A stretch of 64,000 nucleotides of DNA from Sediminicola sp. YIK13 (GTDB lineage Bacteria > Bacteroidota > Bacteroidia > Flavobacteriales > Flavobacteriaceae). Position numbers and translations under genes: made by a program. The notes under the pieces were generated by a model that was not told the origin of the DNA, did no database searches, and worked only from the letters and a program-made list of their open reading frames with translations. The stretch covers positions 1,468,501-1,532,500 of the forward strand of contig NZ_CP010535.1 in NCBI RefSeq assembly GCF_001430825.1, read 5' to 3'. Positions 42,786 through 52,338 of this stretch are shown here, one piece after another (within the stretch, counting starts at the first letter, position 1; each line of letters opens with the position of its first letter).

Positions 42786-43598
42786 ATGACAGAGAGCAAG
42801 TACATCAGTAGTTTACAAAACCCATTGGTCAAGAAGGCGTTGGCACTTAAAGAGAAATCCCGAGAACGCAAAAAAACGGGATGTTTTGTGTTGGAAGGAG
42901 TTAGGGAACTACAACTGGCGATAAAAGGCAACTATGAACTTGAAACCGTTTTCTTTTATGCGGATATTATCGCCAAAGAGAAGGTATTGGAGCTATTAGG
43001 ACAAGAGATAGGCCCTGAGGTACTTATAGAAATTTCTAAAGACATCTATCAAAAATTAGCCTATCGGGAAACTACTGAAGGAATCTTGGCGATTGCCAGA
43101 TCCAAATCGCACTCCCTGGAAGCAATGGAATTCAGCACCAAAAACCCATTGGTCTTGATCGCAGAAGCCCCTGAAAAACCAGGGAACATAGGTGCTATTC
43201 TGCGCACTGCCGATGCGGCAAATTTAGATGCGGTCATCATTGCCAACCCCAAAGGCGATCTGTACAATCCAAATATCATACGATCCAGTGTTGGCTGTGT
43301 CTTTACCAATCAAATAGGTGTAGGCTCTACTTCTGAAGTTATTACCTTTCTAAAAGATAAAAATATTGCCATTTATTGCGCAGCACTCACCGCATCAGAA
43401 AAATACACATCCGTGAGATTTAATGAAGCATCGGCCATAGTGGTGGGGACAGAAGCAACTGGGCTATCTTCTGAATGGTTGGAAAATTCCACCAAAAATA
43501 TCATTATCCCGATGGAAGGTGAAATAGACTCCATGAATGTTTCGGTCTCAGCTGCAATAGTTATATTTGAAGCGAAAAGACAAAGGGAGTCCCAATAG
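42786..43598 (+). CDS. TrmH/SpoU-family RNA 2'-O-methyltransferase
   Basis: The 270-residue protein has an N-terminal RNA-binding substrate domain (NPLVKKALALKEKSRERKKTG) and a SPOUT methyltransferase domain. The knot motifs are EAPEKPGNIGAILRTADAANLDAVI, NPNIIRSSVGCVF, IVVGTEATGLSSEWL and IPMEGEIDSMNVSVSAAIVIFEA. Members methylate ribose in 23S rRNA or tRNA, and the exact site cannot be told. The M48 protease gene follows 37 bases on. Confidence 0.92.
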   Translation: MTESKYISSLQNPLVKKALALKEKSRERKKTGCFVLEGVRELQLAIKGNYELETVFFYADIIAKEKVLELLGQEIGPEVLIEISKDIYQKLAYRETTEGILAIARSKSHSLEAMEFSTKNPLVLIAEAPEKPGNIGAILRTADAANLDAVIIANPKGDLYNPNIIRSSVGCVFTNQIGVGSTSEVITFLKDKNIAIYCAALTASEKYTSVRFNEASAIVVGTEATGLSSEWLENSTKNIIIPMEGEIDSMNVSVSAAIVIFEAKRQRESQ

Positions 43599-43635
43599 GG
43601 TTTCCAGCCCGCAGTTTCCTCCAAAACCAAATTAC

Positions 43636-44868
43636 ATGGACAGTAATGTTTTATTTTATATCATCATAGGCATTTTAAGTGCCCAATTCCTATTGGAGAG
43701 GATATTGGACTATCTGAATTATAAAAGATACCAAGATCCGGTACCCTCAGAATTGAACGATGTTTTTGACCCCTCGGAATACGAAAAATCCCAGCGGTAC
43801 AAAATAACCAATTATAAATTCGGGCTTATAACGGCCACATTTTCATTTTTACTCACCATTGGATTCCTAATTTTTGGAGGATTTGAATGGATTGATTCAA
43901 TGGCCAGGAGCTTTTCGGATAACCCTATTATTATTGCATTGGTATTCTTTGGAATTATAATGATTGGGAGCGATCTTTTATCTACCCCCCTTTCCTATTA
44001 CCAAACTTTTGTAATAGAGGAAAAATTCGGTTTCAATAAAAGTTCTAGAAAATTGTTCTTTTTGGACAAGATAAAGGGTTGGCTAATGACCATTATTCTT
44101 GGAGGAGGGATTTTGGCATTGGTCCTATGGTTTTTTCAGTGGGCAGGAAGCAATTTCTGGATCTATACTTGGGCAGTTATAGCCCTATTTTCAATATTCA
44201 TGAACATGTTCTACAGCAAATTGATAGTTCCCCTGTTCAATAAACAGACCCCTTTAGAAGATGGCTCCTTGAAAGAAAAATTGGAGACCTATGCCAAAAA
44301 TGTAGGTTTTGAACTCAAAAATATATTTGTGATAGACGGATCCAAAAGATCTACTAAGGCGAATGCCTATTTCTCTGGATTTGGAAAAGAAAAAAGGGTG
44401 ACCCTCTATGATACTTTAATCAATGATTTGGATGAGGACGAGATCGTAGCCGTATTGGCACACGAAGTAGGACACTATAAAAAAAAGCACATCATTTTTA
44501 ATCTTGTTGCATCCTTGCTGTTGACAGGTTTAACGTTATTCATACTTTCCGTATTTATCAACAATCCACAGGTATCCTTGGCTATTGGTGTTTCCCAACC
44601 GAGTTTTCATGCGGCATTGATAGGATTTGGAATATTGTACAGTCCTATTTCTGAAATTACAGGATTGATTATGAATTATCTCTCTAGAAAGTTTGAGTAT
44701 GAGGCAGATGACTATGCCAAAAACACCTTCGCTGCCATGCCATTGGTCACCTCTTTAAAAAAACTATCCAAAAATAGTTTAAGCAACCTAACTCCACATC
44801 CTGCATATGTGTTTATGCACTATTCCCATCCTCCGCTGATCGCTAGAATCAGGAATTTAAAGGCATAA
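43636..44868 (+). CDS. M48-family membrane metallopeptidase (Ste24/CAAX-type)
   Basis: A 410-residue multi-pass membrane protein with the zinc motif HEVGH (His276, Glu277, His280) in VLAHEVGHYKKKH and a downstream Glu in FEYEADDYA. DGSKRSTKANAYFSGFGKEKRVTLYDTL and the long N-terminal membrane part match Ste24-type M48 enzymes, which act in membrane-protein quality control in bacteria. The ATG at 43636 is used, because the frame further upstream overlaps the TrmH-type gene. Confidence 0.92.
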   Translation: MDSNVLFYIIIGILSAQFLLERILDYLNYKRYQDPVPSELNDVFDPSEYEKSQRYKITNYKFGLITATFSFLLTIGFLIFGGFEWIDSMARSFSDNPIIIALVFFGIIMIGSDLLSTPLSYYQTFVIEEKFGFNKSSRKLFFLDKIKGWLMTIILGGGILALVLWFFQWAGSNFWIYTWAVIALFSIFMNMFYSKLIVPLFNKQTPLEDGSLKEKLETYAKNVGFELKNIFVIDGSKRSTKANAYFSGFGKEKRVTLYDTLINDLDEDEIVAVLAHEVGHYKKKHIIFNLVASLLLTGLTLFILSVFINNPQVSLAIGVSQPSFHAALIGFGILYSPISEITGLIMNYLSRKFEYEADDYAKNTFAAMPLVTSLKKLSKNSLSNLTPHPAYVFMHYSHPPLIARIRNLKA

Positions 44869-44909
44869 TTTTTGTTGGTTGATAGTAAAGTTTGTCTTAT
44901 TTTTAATAT

Positions 44910-47117
44910 ATGATGACGGAAGCTGCTATAGAAAAGGAAAACAAGCAAATTGCCAAGCAATACAAGGAGTTACTGCGAATCAGCTATCAAAACTTATCTC
45001 TTGATGATAAAAAACTGATACGCTCCGCATTTGACGTGGCTGTCGACGCCCATAAGGAACAACGCAGAAAATCTGGGGAGGCCTATATATTTCATCCCAT
45101 TGCCGTAGCAAAAATTGTAGCATCCGAAATTGGTTTGGATGCCGTTTCCATCGCCTCGGCCCTGTTGCATGATGTGGTGGAAGACACTGCATATACCCTG
45201 GCCGACATTGAACGCATGTTTGGGGAAACCGTTGCCCGTATCGTGGACGGACTAACTAAAATCGCCCACCTTAAAAAGGATATGAATATCTCCCAGCAAG
45301 CGGAGAACTTCAGAAAAATGTTGCTCACCTTGAATGATGATATAAGGGTGATTATCATTAAAATCGCGGACCGATATCACAATATGCTCACCATGGATTC
45401 CATGCCAGAGGATAAACAAGTGAAAATTGCTTCGGAAACCTTATATATTTATGCTCCCCTGGCCCATAGAATAGGCCTCTACAATATAAAAACAGAACTT
45501 GAAGATCTAAGTCTCAAATATACCGAACCAGAAGTTTACAGTGACATCCTAGGTAAAATTGAAGAGACCAAAGAGGAACAAGTTGCTTACATAGATGCAT
45601 TTTCAGGAGTAATAAGCAACTCCTTGGACAAGGAAGGTCTCAATTACATTATCAAAGGACGAATGAAATCTATCTTTTCCATTCGCAGGAAAATGAAGAT
45701 GCAGAATGTCCCATTTGACGAGATCTATGACAAATTCGCCATTAGGATCATCTATAAGTCCGATCGTCAAAACGAGAAATTTTTGGCGTGGAAAATCTAT
45801 TCTATAGTCACAGATCATTTCACCCCTAATCCAGTGCGATTAAGGGACTGGATTTCCTCGCCTAAATCTACCGGTTATGAGGCACTCCACATCACCGTAA
45901 TGGGGCCAAAGGGAAAATGGGTAGAAGTTCAGATCCGTAGTGAAAGGATGCATGAGATCGCAGAAAAAGGGTATGCAGCCCATTTCAAATACAAACATGG
46001 GGAACAAAAAGAGCAGGGACTTGAAATGTGGCTCAATAGATTACAGGAAGCCCTTGAAAATGCAAATACCAACGCTGTTGATTTTGTAGAAGAGTTTAAG
46101 CTAAACCTCTATTCCAAGGAAATTTTTGTTTTCACCCCAAAAGGAGAATTAAAATCGCTGCCAAAAGGTGCGACCCCTTTAGATTTCGCATTCAACATAC
46201 ATACCGAGGTGGGTATGAAGACCCGCGGGGCCAAAGTGAACGGAAAATTGGTTCCCCTAAATACCACCCTGCACAGTGGGGACCAAGTAGAAGTGATCAC
46301 CTCGGAACAGGCAAAACCCAATCAAAGTTGGCTGGATTATGCCACAACGGCCCGTGCAAGGTCCAAAATAAAATCTTCTCTAAAGGAGGAAAAGAAATCA
46401 ATTGCCCTAGATGGTAAGGAGGTACTGAGAAGAAAACTTAAATCCCAAAAAATATCCCTGAACGAGGATACCATTAATAAAATGGTCATCTTCTTTAAAC
46501 TGAAGACAAGTTTGGATCTTTTTTACAGGGTGGGAATTGGTGCCATCGACAACCAAATGCTAAAGGATTTCGCATCCTCTTATAGCAATGCCTTTATAAG
46601 TTTCTTTAAAAATAAGATTAGGAGGCACCATGTCCCAGAGGACATCAATAAAGACGAAATCACCTCCAAATATGATATACTGGTATTTGGTAAGGAAGAG
46701 GAAAAATTGGCCTACAAGCTTTCCCAATGTTGCAATCCTATTCCTGGGGATGATGTCTTTGGCTTTGTCAGTGTGACCGAAGGAATCAAGGTGCACAAAA
46801 AAAACTGTCCCAATGCCATAGCCCTACAGTCCAACTACGCCTATAGGATCATTAGCGCCAAATGGATCGATAGTAGTCAGGAGGAATTTACTGCTGAAAT
46901 TCAGCTTACCGGGATAGATGACCTTGGATTGGTAAGTGATGTCACAGAAATTATTTCCGATAACATGCACGTAAATATGCGGAATCTAAATTTTAGTACC
47001 GATGGAGGCACATTTACTGGAAAAATCACCGTTGTCGTGAAAAATAATAGTATTCTCAAAAAATTAATTGAAAATTTAAAGCAGCTTAAGGGGATCGACA
47101 AAGTAAGCAGAATTTAA
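44910..47117 (+). CDS. RelA/SpoT-family (p)ppGpp synthetase/hydrolase
   Basis: The 735-residue protein controls the stringent response. Its order is: HD hydrolase ([20 protein letters not shown] with His87-Asp88 and Glu91-Asp92, IADRYHNM), synthetase ([36 protein letters not shown]), TGS ([24 protein letters not shown]), a zinc-finger-like Cys region ([16 protein letters not shown]) and a C-terminal ACT domain. Both catalytic motifs look intact, so it is probably bifunctional like Rel/SpoT. A near-consensus -7 element (TATTTTTA) lies at 44898-44905. Confidence 0.93.
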   Translation: MMTEAAIEKENKQIAKQYKELLRISYQNLSLDDKKLIRSAFDVAVDAHKEQRRKSGEAYIFHPIAVAKIVASEIGLDAVSIASALLHDVVEDTAYTLADIERMFGETVARIVDGLTKIAHLKKDMNISQQAENFRKMLLTLNDDIRVIIIKIADRYHNMLTMDSMPEDKQVKIASETLYIYAPLAHRIGLYNIKTELEDLSLKYTEPEVYSDILGKIEETKEEQVAYIDAFSGVISNSLDKEGLNYIIKGRMKSIFSIRRKMKMQNVPFDEIYDKFAIRIIYKSDRQNEKFLAWKIYSIVTDHFTPNPVRLRDWISSPKSTGYEALHITVMGPKGKWVEVQIRSERMHEIAEKGYAAHFKYKHGEQKEQGLEMWLNRLQEALENANTNAVDFVEEFKLNLYSKEIFVFTPKGELKSLPKGATPLDFAFNIHTEVGMKTRGAKVNGKLVPLNTTLHSGDQVEVITSEQAKPNQSWLDYATTARARSKIKSSLKEEKKSIALDGKEVLRRKLKSQKISLNEDTINKMVIFFKLKTSLDLFYRVGIGAIDNQMLKDFASSYSNAFISFFKNKIRRHHVPEDINKDEITSKYDILVFGKEEEKLAYKLSQCCNPIPGDDVFGFVSVTEGIKVHKKNCPNAIALQSNYAYRIISAKWIDSSQEEFTAEIQLTGIDDLGLVSDVTEIISDNMHVNMRNLNFSTDGGTFTGKITVVVKNNSILKKLIENLKQLKGIDKVSRI

Positions 47118-47127
47118 ATTTTAGCTG

Positions 47128-47135
47128 TACCTTTG
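47128..47135 (+). promoter_or_regulatory. -7 promoter element for fur-purA
   Basis: TACCTTTG matches TAnnTTTG and lies 23 bases before the fur ATG. Confidence 0.55.
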
Positions 47136-47158
47136 CAGTTGAATGCAGCAAACTCTTT

Positions 47159-47614
47159 ATGGGCACGAATAAGAACCAAGAAATTGTAAAAAACGTTTTC
47201 ACCACCTTTCTTGAAGAAAACAAACATAGAAAAACTCCAGAACGTTATGCTATACTTCAGGAAATCTATGAGAGTGAAGAACATTTTGATATAGAATCAC
47301 TCTACATCAATATGAAAAACAAGAATTATAGGGTGAGTAGGGCTACTCTTTATAATACCATAGAGCTATTATTGGATTGTAAGTTGGTACGAAAGCACCA
47401 ATTTGGAAAAAACCAGGCACAATACGAAAAATCATATTTTGATAGACAGCATGACCATGTTATCCTTACCGATACCGGAGAGGTTATTGAGTTCTGCGAT
47501 CCGCGAATCCAATCTATCAAAAAAACTATAGAAGAAGTTTTCAATATTAAGATCAGCAATCATTCCTTGTACTTCTACGGTGTTAAAAACAAGGAAGAAA
47601 TTTCAAACAACTAA
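47159..47614 (+). CDS. Fur-family metal-responsive regulator
   Basis: The 151-residue protein has the winged helix ([49 protein letters not shown]) and the regulatory metal site with HDH at 98-100 and a Glu-x-Phe after it. The structural zinc motif CxxC that normally follows is replaced: Leu103 and Thr106 occupy the Cys positions. Which metal or peroxide signal it senses is unclear. It lies 14 bases before purA. Confidence 0.88.
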   Translation: MGTNKNQEIVKNVFTTFLEENKHRKTPERYAILQEIYESEEHFDIESLYINMKNKNYRVSRATLYNTIELLLDCKLVRKHQFGKNQAQYEKSYFDRQHDHVILTDTGEVIEFCDPRIQSIKKTIEEVFNIKISNHSLYFYGVKNKEEISNN

Positions 47615-47628
47615 TCAATTTACAACTA

Positions 47629-48900
47629 ATGGCAGTAGATTTACTACTAGGACTACAGTGGGGAGACGAGGGCAAAGGAAAAATCGTTGATGTACTAACA
47701 AAAGACTATGACATAATTGCACGTTTTCAGGGAGGCCCCAATGCGGGACACACCTTGGAATTTGACGGTATAAAACACGTGTTGCATACCATCCCTTCAG
47801 GTATTTTTCATAAGAATGCCATCAATATTGTCGGGAATGGTGTAGTCATAGACCCCGTTATCTTCAAAAAAGAACTTGAGAATCTTAAGAAATTTAATAT
47901 CGATATCAAATCAAAGCTTTTCATTTCTAGAAAGGCCCATTTGATTTTGCCTACCCACCGCTTATTGGACGCTGCTTCTGAAACCGCCAAAGGAAAGGCC
48001 AAGATAGGATCTACCTTAAAAGGGATAGGCCCTACCTATATGGACAAGACTGGTCGTAACGGGATGAGAGTTGGTGATCTTGAGTTTAGCGATTGGAAAG
48101 AAAAATATAGAGCCCTTGCGAACAAGCATGAGGACATGATTGGTTTTTACAATGTAGACATTCAGTACGACCTAAATGAATTGGAAAATGATTTTTGGAA
48201 AGCTGTTGAAGAATTAAAGGAGCTTACCTTTATTGATAGCGAGGAAACCATATTCCAAGCACAAAGGGATAATAAAAAGATACTGGCAGAAGGAGCACAA
48301 GGCTCTTTATTGGATATAGATTTTGGAACATATCCGTTTGTAACCTCATCCAATACCACTGCCGCAGGTGCTTGTACCGGGTTGGGTGTTGCCCCAAATA
48401 AAATAGGGAAGGTATTTGGTATTTTTAAAGCCTACACGACGAGAGTGGGCAGTGGTCCGTTCCCCACAGAGTTATTCAATGAAGATGGTGCCACTATGGG
48501 CAGGGTCGGAAACGAATTTGGCGCTACAACTGGTAGGCCAAGAAGATGTGGATGGTTAGATCTGGTGGCCCTTAAGTATGCTGTTGAAATAAACGGAGTA
48601 ACAGAGCTCATCATGATGAAGGCCGATGTACTGAGCGGCTTTGAAACTTTAAAGGTTTGCACGGCATATAAATACCAAGGTAAAACTATTACTCATCTAC
48701 CTTACAACATAGAACCAGAAAATGTGACCCCTATCTATACAGAAATGAAAGGATGGGCCAAAGATTTGACAAAAATGAGCAAGGCGGAAGAACTTCCTGC
48801 TACCTTAAATGATTACATTAATTTCTTGGAAAAGGAACTGGAAGTTCCCATTTCTATAGTTTCAGTAGGGCCTGATAGAACGCAGACCATAGTACGATAA
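47629..48900 (+). CDS. purA: Adenylosuccinate synthase
   Basis: PurA joins aspartate to IMP with GTP in AMP synthesis. The 423 residues begin LLLGLQWGDEGKGKIVD, the GTP-binding loop, followed by GGPNAGHTLEFDG, IGSTLKGIGPTYMDKTGRNG, EGAQGSLLDIDFGTYPFVTSSNTT and VGSGPFPTELF. Length matches the family. A strong terminator follows directly. Confidence 0.97.
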   Translation: MAVDLLLGLQWGDEGKGKIVDVLTKDYDIIARFQGGPNAGHTLEFDGIKHVLHTIPSGIFHKNAINIVGNGVVIDPVIFKKELENLKKFNIDIKSKLFISRKAHLILPTHRLLDAASETAKGKAKIGSTLKGIGPTYMDKTGRNGMRVGDLEFSDWKEKYRALANKHEDMIGFYNVDIQYDLNELENDFWKAVEELKELTFIDSEETIFQAQRDNKKILAEGAQGSLLDIDFGTYPFVTSSNTTAAGACTGLGVAPNKIGKVFGIFKAYTTRVGSGPFPTELFNEDGATMGRVGNEFGATTGRPRRCGWLDLVALKYAVEINGVTELIMMKADVLSGFETLKVCTAYKYQGKTITHLPYNIEPENVTPIYTEMKGWAKDLTKMSKAEELPATLNDYINFLEKELEVPISIVSVGPDRTQTIVR

Positions 48901-48901
48901 T

Positions 48902-48930
48902 AAAAAAGCCACTTTACAGTGGCTTTTTTT
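48902..48930 (+). terminator. Terminator after purA
   Basis: A 12-base perfect stem (48902-48913 with 48918-48929), GCCACT paired with AGTGGC plus A/T ends, around the loop TTAC, ending in a T-run. Confidence 0.88.
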
Positions 48931-48986
48931 AGTTTAGAGAATTATTAATTCTATCCTAATCTTTAATATTCTCGTGTAAAATATTC

Positions 48987-48994
48987 TATTTTTG
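48987..48994 (+). promoter_or_regulatory. -7 promoter element for the OstA-like gene
   Basis: TATTTTTG lies 16 bases before the TTG start at 49011 and supports that start. Confidence 0.5.
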
Positions 48995-49010
48995 ACCAAA
49001 ATTTAAAGCA

Positions 49011-51053
49011 TTGCACAAACTAGTAATAGTCATAGGTCTACTCTTTTTTGTATCCATGGGAAGGTCACAAAACCAAACTCCACAAAAAAAGCAGATCAAT
49101 ATCGTTTATGGGGCAAACTTTACCAAAGATGAAGCCAGATATCCTGGCGCTTCCATATTTAGTAAGGACGACAGGCAGGTGCAATTTGAACACCAAGGCG
49201 CTGTGCTCTTTTGTGATGTGGCCATATTCTATCAGAAGGAAAATAAACTTAAGGCCATAAACAATGTCCGACTGCAGCAGGGCGATTCCATCACCATGAC
49301 GAGCGGAAAAATAGATTACAATGGTAACTTGAAATTGGCCAAGGCCTATGAAAATGTAGTACTGACAAATACCGATATGACCCTTAAAACCGATACACTT
49401 AGGTTTGATAGGGAAAAACAAGAGGCGTATTACCAAGATTTCGGAACAGTAGTCGACTCTGCCAACACCTTGACCAGTGAAGTGGGCAAATATTACATGG
49501 TGAACAAAAAGTACCAATTTTTGAAAAGTGTGAACATTCAAAATTCGGAGTACACCATAGATTCAAAGCAACTGGACTACTATACCACATCCAATAACGC
49601 ATACATGTATGGTCCTTCTACCATTACCGGCAAGACCTATAAAATATATTGTGAGCGCGGATATTACGACACTAAAATAGAAAGTGGCTATGGCATAAAG
49701 AATACCAGAATTGATTACAATAATAGAATTATTGAGGGTGATAGTGTGTTTTTCGATAAGAGAACAGAATTTGCCTCTGCTACCAACAATATTAAAATTA
49801 CCGACACCATCAACAAAGGAATATTAAGAGCCCATTATGCTGAAGTATATAAGGCCAAAGATTCCGTTTTTGCAACAAGAAGAGCCGTGTCCATAAGTGA
49901 GGTAGAAAATGATTCCCTCTATATGCACGGGGACACCTTAATGATCACTGGAAAGCCGGACGAAAGAATCTTACGTGCCTTTAGGAACGCCAAATTTTAC
50001 AAAACAGATCTTAGCGGTAAATCAGATTCCATTCATTTTTCCCAAAAAACCGGGATTACCCAATTGATCACCAGACCCGTGATATGGAATGGGGAAAACC
50101 AAATGACTGGGGATAGTATTCATTTATTGTCGGACTTAAAAACCGAAAAACTCGATTCCCTTAAAGTACTCAACAATGCCTTTGTCATATCCTTGGACAC
50201 CATTAGCAATGATGGCTACAACCAAGCAAAGGGCAAGGATCTTTTTGGTAAATTCGAGAAAAATCAATTAAAGATCATAGACCTGGTTAAAAATACGGAG
50301 GTCATCTATTACATGTACAATGATGATCAGGAGCTCATCGGCATCAACAAGACCATTTGCAGTGCCATCAATATTGTGCTGGAAAATAATGAAATTTCAG
50401 ATATCACTTTTATTACAAACCCCGATGGGGATGTGCACCCAGAAAAAGATTTGCCGCCTAATAGCCGTAAGTTAAAAGGCTTCACATGGAGGGGAGAAGA
50501 ACGTATACGGACCAAAGATGATATTTTTGACGAGGATGACAACAATATTAAACTGGTGAAGATCAATGGCATTGACAATCCCATGGACACAGATGCACCG
50601 CCCGAAATAAAAGAAATCAAAAAGATTAAAAAGGGAGCTGATATTGTTAAAACACCCGTTGTAACAGGGCAACAAGATAAGGAAGTAAAAATAGTCCAGA
50701 AGAAAGAGAAAGTAAAGACACTTAAGAAGATTGAAGAAAAAGACACGATCCCAGTTGGCGTAGACCAAAAGACCAAAGGCCTTTATGACGATATCGGTAG
50801 TGATAACGGATTATTCCCGGGCTATTATTTGGTGGCCAATGTTTTTGAGTATACAGAAAATTATGAGAGATTCATGCGAATCCTTTCCGAAAAAGGATTA
50901 GAACCAAAATGGTTTTTCCGTGAATTGAACCAATACAATTACGTGTATTTGGCAAGATACGACACCAAGAAGGAAGCCGATGAGGCACGTGAAACCAATT
51001 TTTTTGGCAAATATTCCGATGAGACATGGATATTAAGGGTTGTTGCCGAATAA
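49011..51053 (+). CDS. OstA/LptA-like LPS-transport protein with C-terminal SPOR-like domain
   Basis: A 680-residue exported protein. The TTG start gives a signal peptide, MHKLVIVIGLLFFVSMGRSQ, which the next ATG would lose. Residues about 30-480 are repeated beta strands of the OstA/LptA kind (QVQFEHQGAVLFCDVAIFYQ, NNVRLQQGDSITMTSGKIDY, AKAYENVVLTNTDMTLKTD), which carry LPS across the periplasm. A charged linker (about 520-590) rich in Lys and Glu follows. The last 75 residues (GYYLVANVFEYTENYERF... to NYVYLARYDTKKEADEA) resemble a SPOR domain. The fusion is noteworthy. The aminotransferase gene follows within eight bases. Confidence 0.83.
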   Translation: MHKLVIVIGLLFFVSMGRSQNQTPQKKQINIVYGANFTKDEARYPGASIFSKDDRQVQFEHQGAVLFCDVAIFYQKENKLKAINNVRLQQGDSITMTSGKIDYNGNLKLAKAYENVVLTNTDMTLKTDTLRFDREKQEAYYQDFGTVVDSANTLTSEVGKYYMVNKKYQFLKSVNIQNSEYTIDSKQLDYYTTSNNAYMYGPSTITGKTYKIYCERGYYDTKIESGYGIKNTRIDYNNRIIEGDSVFFDKRTEFASATNNIKITDTINKGILRAHYAEVYKAKDSVFATRRAVSISEVENDSLYMHGDTLMITGKPDERILRAFRNAKFYKTDLSGKSDSIHFSQKTGITQLITRPVIWNGENQMTGDSIHLLSDLKTEKLDSLKVLNNAFVISLDTISNDGYNQAKGKDLFGKFEKNQLKIIDLVKNTEVIYYMYNDDQELIGINKTICSAINIVLENNEISDITFITNPDGDVHPEKDLPPNSRKLKGFTWRGEERIRTKDDIFDEDDNNIKLVKINGIDNPMDTDAPPEIKEIKKIKKGADIVKTPVVTGQQDKEVKIVQKKEKVKTLKKIEEKDTIPVGVDQKTKGLYDDIGSDNGLFPGYYLVANVFEYTENYERFMRILSEKGLEPKWFFRELNQYNYVYLARYDTKKEADEARETNFFGKYSDETWILRVVAE

Positions 51054-51060
51054 GAAGGTT

Positions 51061-52239
51061 ATGAAAGAGGATTTTTTTACATATCAGGCACAGACAACGC
51101 CCCATCCATTGGCACTGGAGATTTCACATGCCAAGGGTAGTTATATTTATGATACCAAAGGTAATGCCCATTTGGACTTTGTAGCAGGTGTTTCCGCATG
51201 TAGTCTTGGCCATTGCCATCCCCGGGTAACCAAAGCCATAAAAGAACAGGTTGAAAAATACATGCACGTAATGGTGTATGGGGAATATATCCAAAAACCA
51301 GCCGTAGAGTATGCCAAATTATTGGCCTCCCACCTTCCCTTTCCTTTGGAAACAACGTATTTGGTGAACTCCGGTACCGAAGCCATAGAAGGTGCATTAA
51401 AATTGGCCAGAAGAGCAACAGGGAGGTCACAGATTATTTCGGCACATCATGCCTATCATGGTAATACCATGGGCAGTTTAAGTGTTATGGGATACGAGCC
51501 TCGAAAGAGTGCCTTTAGACCGCTTATTCCTGATGTATCGTTTATTACTTTTAATAAAGAGGAGGAGCTGTTAAAGATAACGAATAAAACAGCTGCCGTT
51601 ATTTTGGAAACCATACAGGGTGCCGCCGGTTTTCTACAGCCAGTGAACGGTTATTTAACCAAGGTAAGACAGCGGTGCAATGAAACGGGAACCATGCTCA
51701 TCTTGGACGAAATTCAGCCAGGCTTCGGTCGCACTGGCAAACTCTTTGCTTTTGAACATTACGATTGTATTCCAGATATCCTGGTCATAGGGAAAGGTAT
51801 GGCAGGCGGGCTTCCAGTAGGAGCCTTTGTGGCATCAAAAGAGATGATGGCCATGTTGCAGGACAAACCAAAACTCGGCCACATCACCACCTTTGGAGGG
51901 AACCCAGTGATCGCAGCTGCCTGTCTTGCTACCTTAAGAGAAATTACAGAAACAGAGCTGATATCGGATACCCTTCAAAAAGAGGCAATTTTTAGAAGAT
52001 TATTAAAACACAAACATATAAAAGCAATTAACGGGAAAGGATTAATGCTTGCCGTTATGCTTGAGAATGAAGAAATTACCAACCACGTGGTACTGACCTG
52101 TGCCAAAAAAGGATTGATTTTATTTTGGTTGCTTTTTGAACCAAAAGCCCTACGCATATCTCCTCCTTTGACAATTTCAAAGGAAGAAATAGAGAAAGGG
52201 TGTAACCTAATCCTCGATGTTTTAGACCATTACGTATAA
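51061..52239 (+). CDS. Class III aminotransferase (acetylornithine/ornithine type)
   Basis: A 392-residue PLP enzyme with NSGTEAIEGALKLARRATGR, HHAYHGNTMGSLSVMG, LILDEIQPGFGRTGKLFAFEH and the PLP lysine Lys245 in VIGKGMAGGLPVGAF. The fold and spacing fit the ornithine/acetylornithine group. No arginine or other amino-acid genes lie beside it, so the substrate is open. The ATG at 51061 is used; a TTG at 51040 would overlap the previous gene. Confidence 0.9.
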   Translation: MKEDFFTYQAQTTPHPLALEISHAKGSYIYDTKGNAHLDFVAGVSACSLGHCHPRVTKAIKEQVEKYMHVMVYGEYIQKPAVEYAKLLASHLPFPLETTYLVNSGTEAIEGALKLARRATGRSQIISAHHAYHGNTMGSLSVMGYEPRKSAFRPLIPDVSFITFNKEEELLKITNKTAAVILETIQGAAGFLQPVNGYLTKVRQRCNETGTMLILDEIQPGFGRTGKLFAFEHYDCIPDILVIGKGMAGGLPVGAFVASKEMMAMLQDKPKLGHITTFGGNPVIAAACLATLREITETELISDTLQKEAIFRRLLKHKHIKAINGKGLMLAVMLENEEITNHVVLTCAKKGLILFWLLFEPKALRISPPLTISKEEIEKGCNLILDVLDHYV

Positions 52240-52338
52240 TAAATTGTTAACTAATTTGTTAATAATAAAGGCCTTATTTTCAAAAAAGAGGGCATCAAAG
52301 CAGTAATTTTAGAAATATAGTTTAACCAAAAAGTTTCT

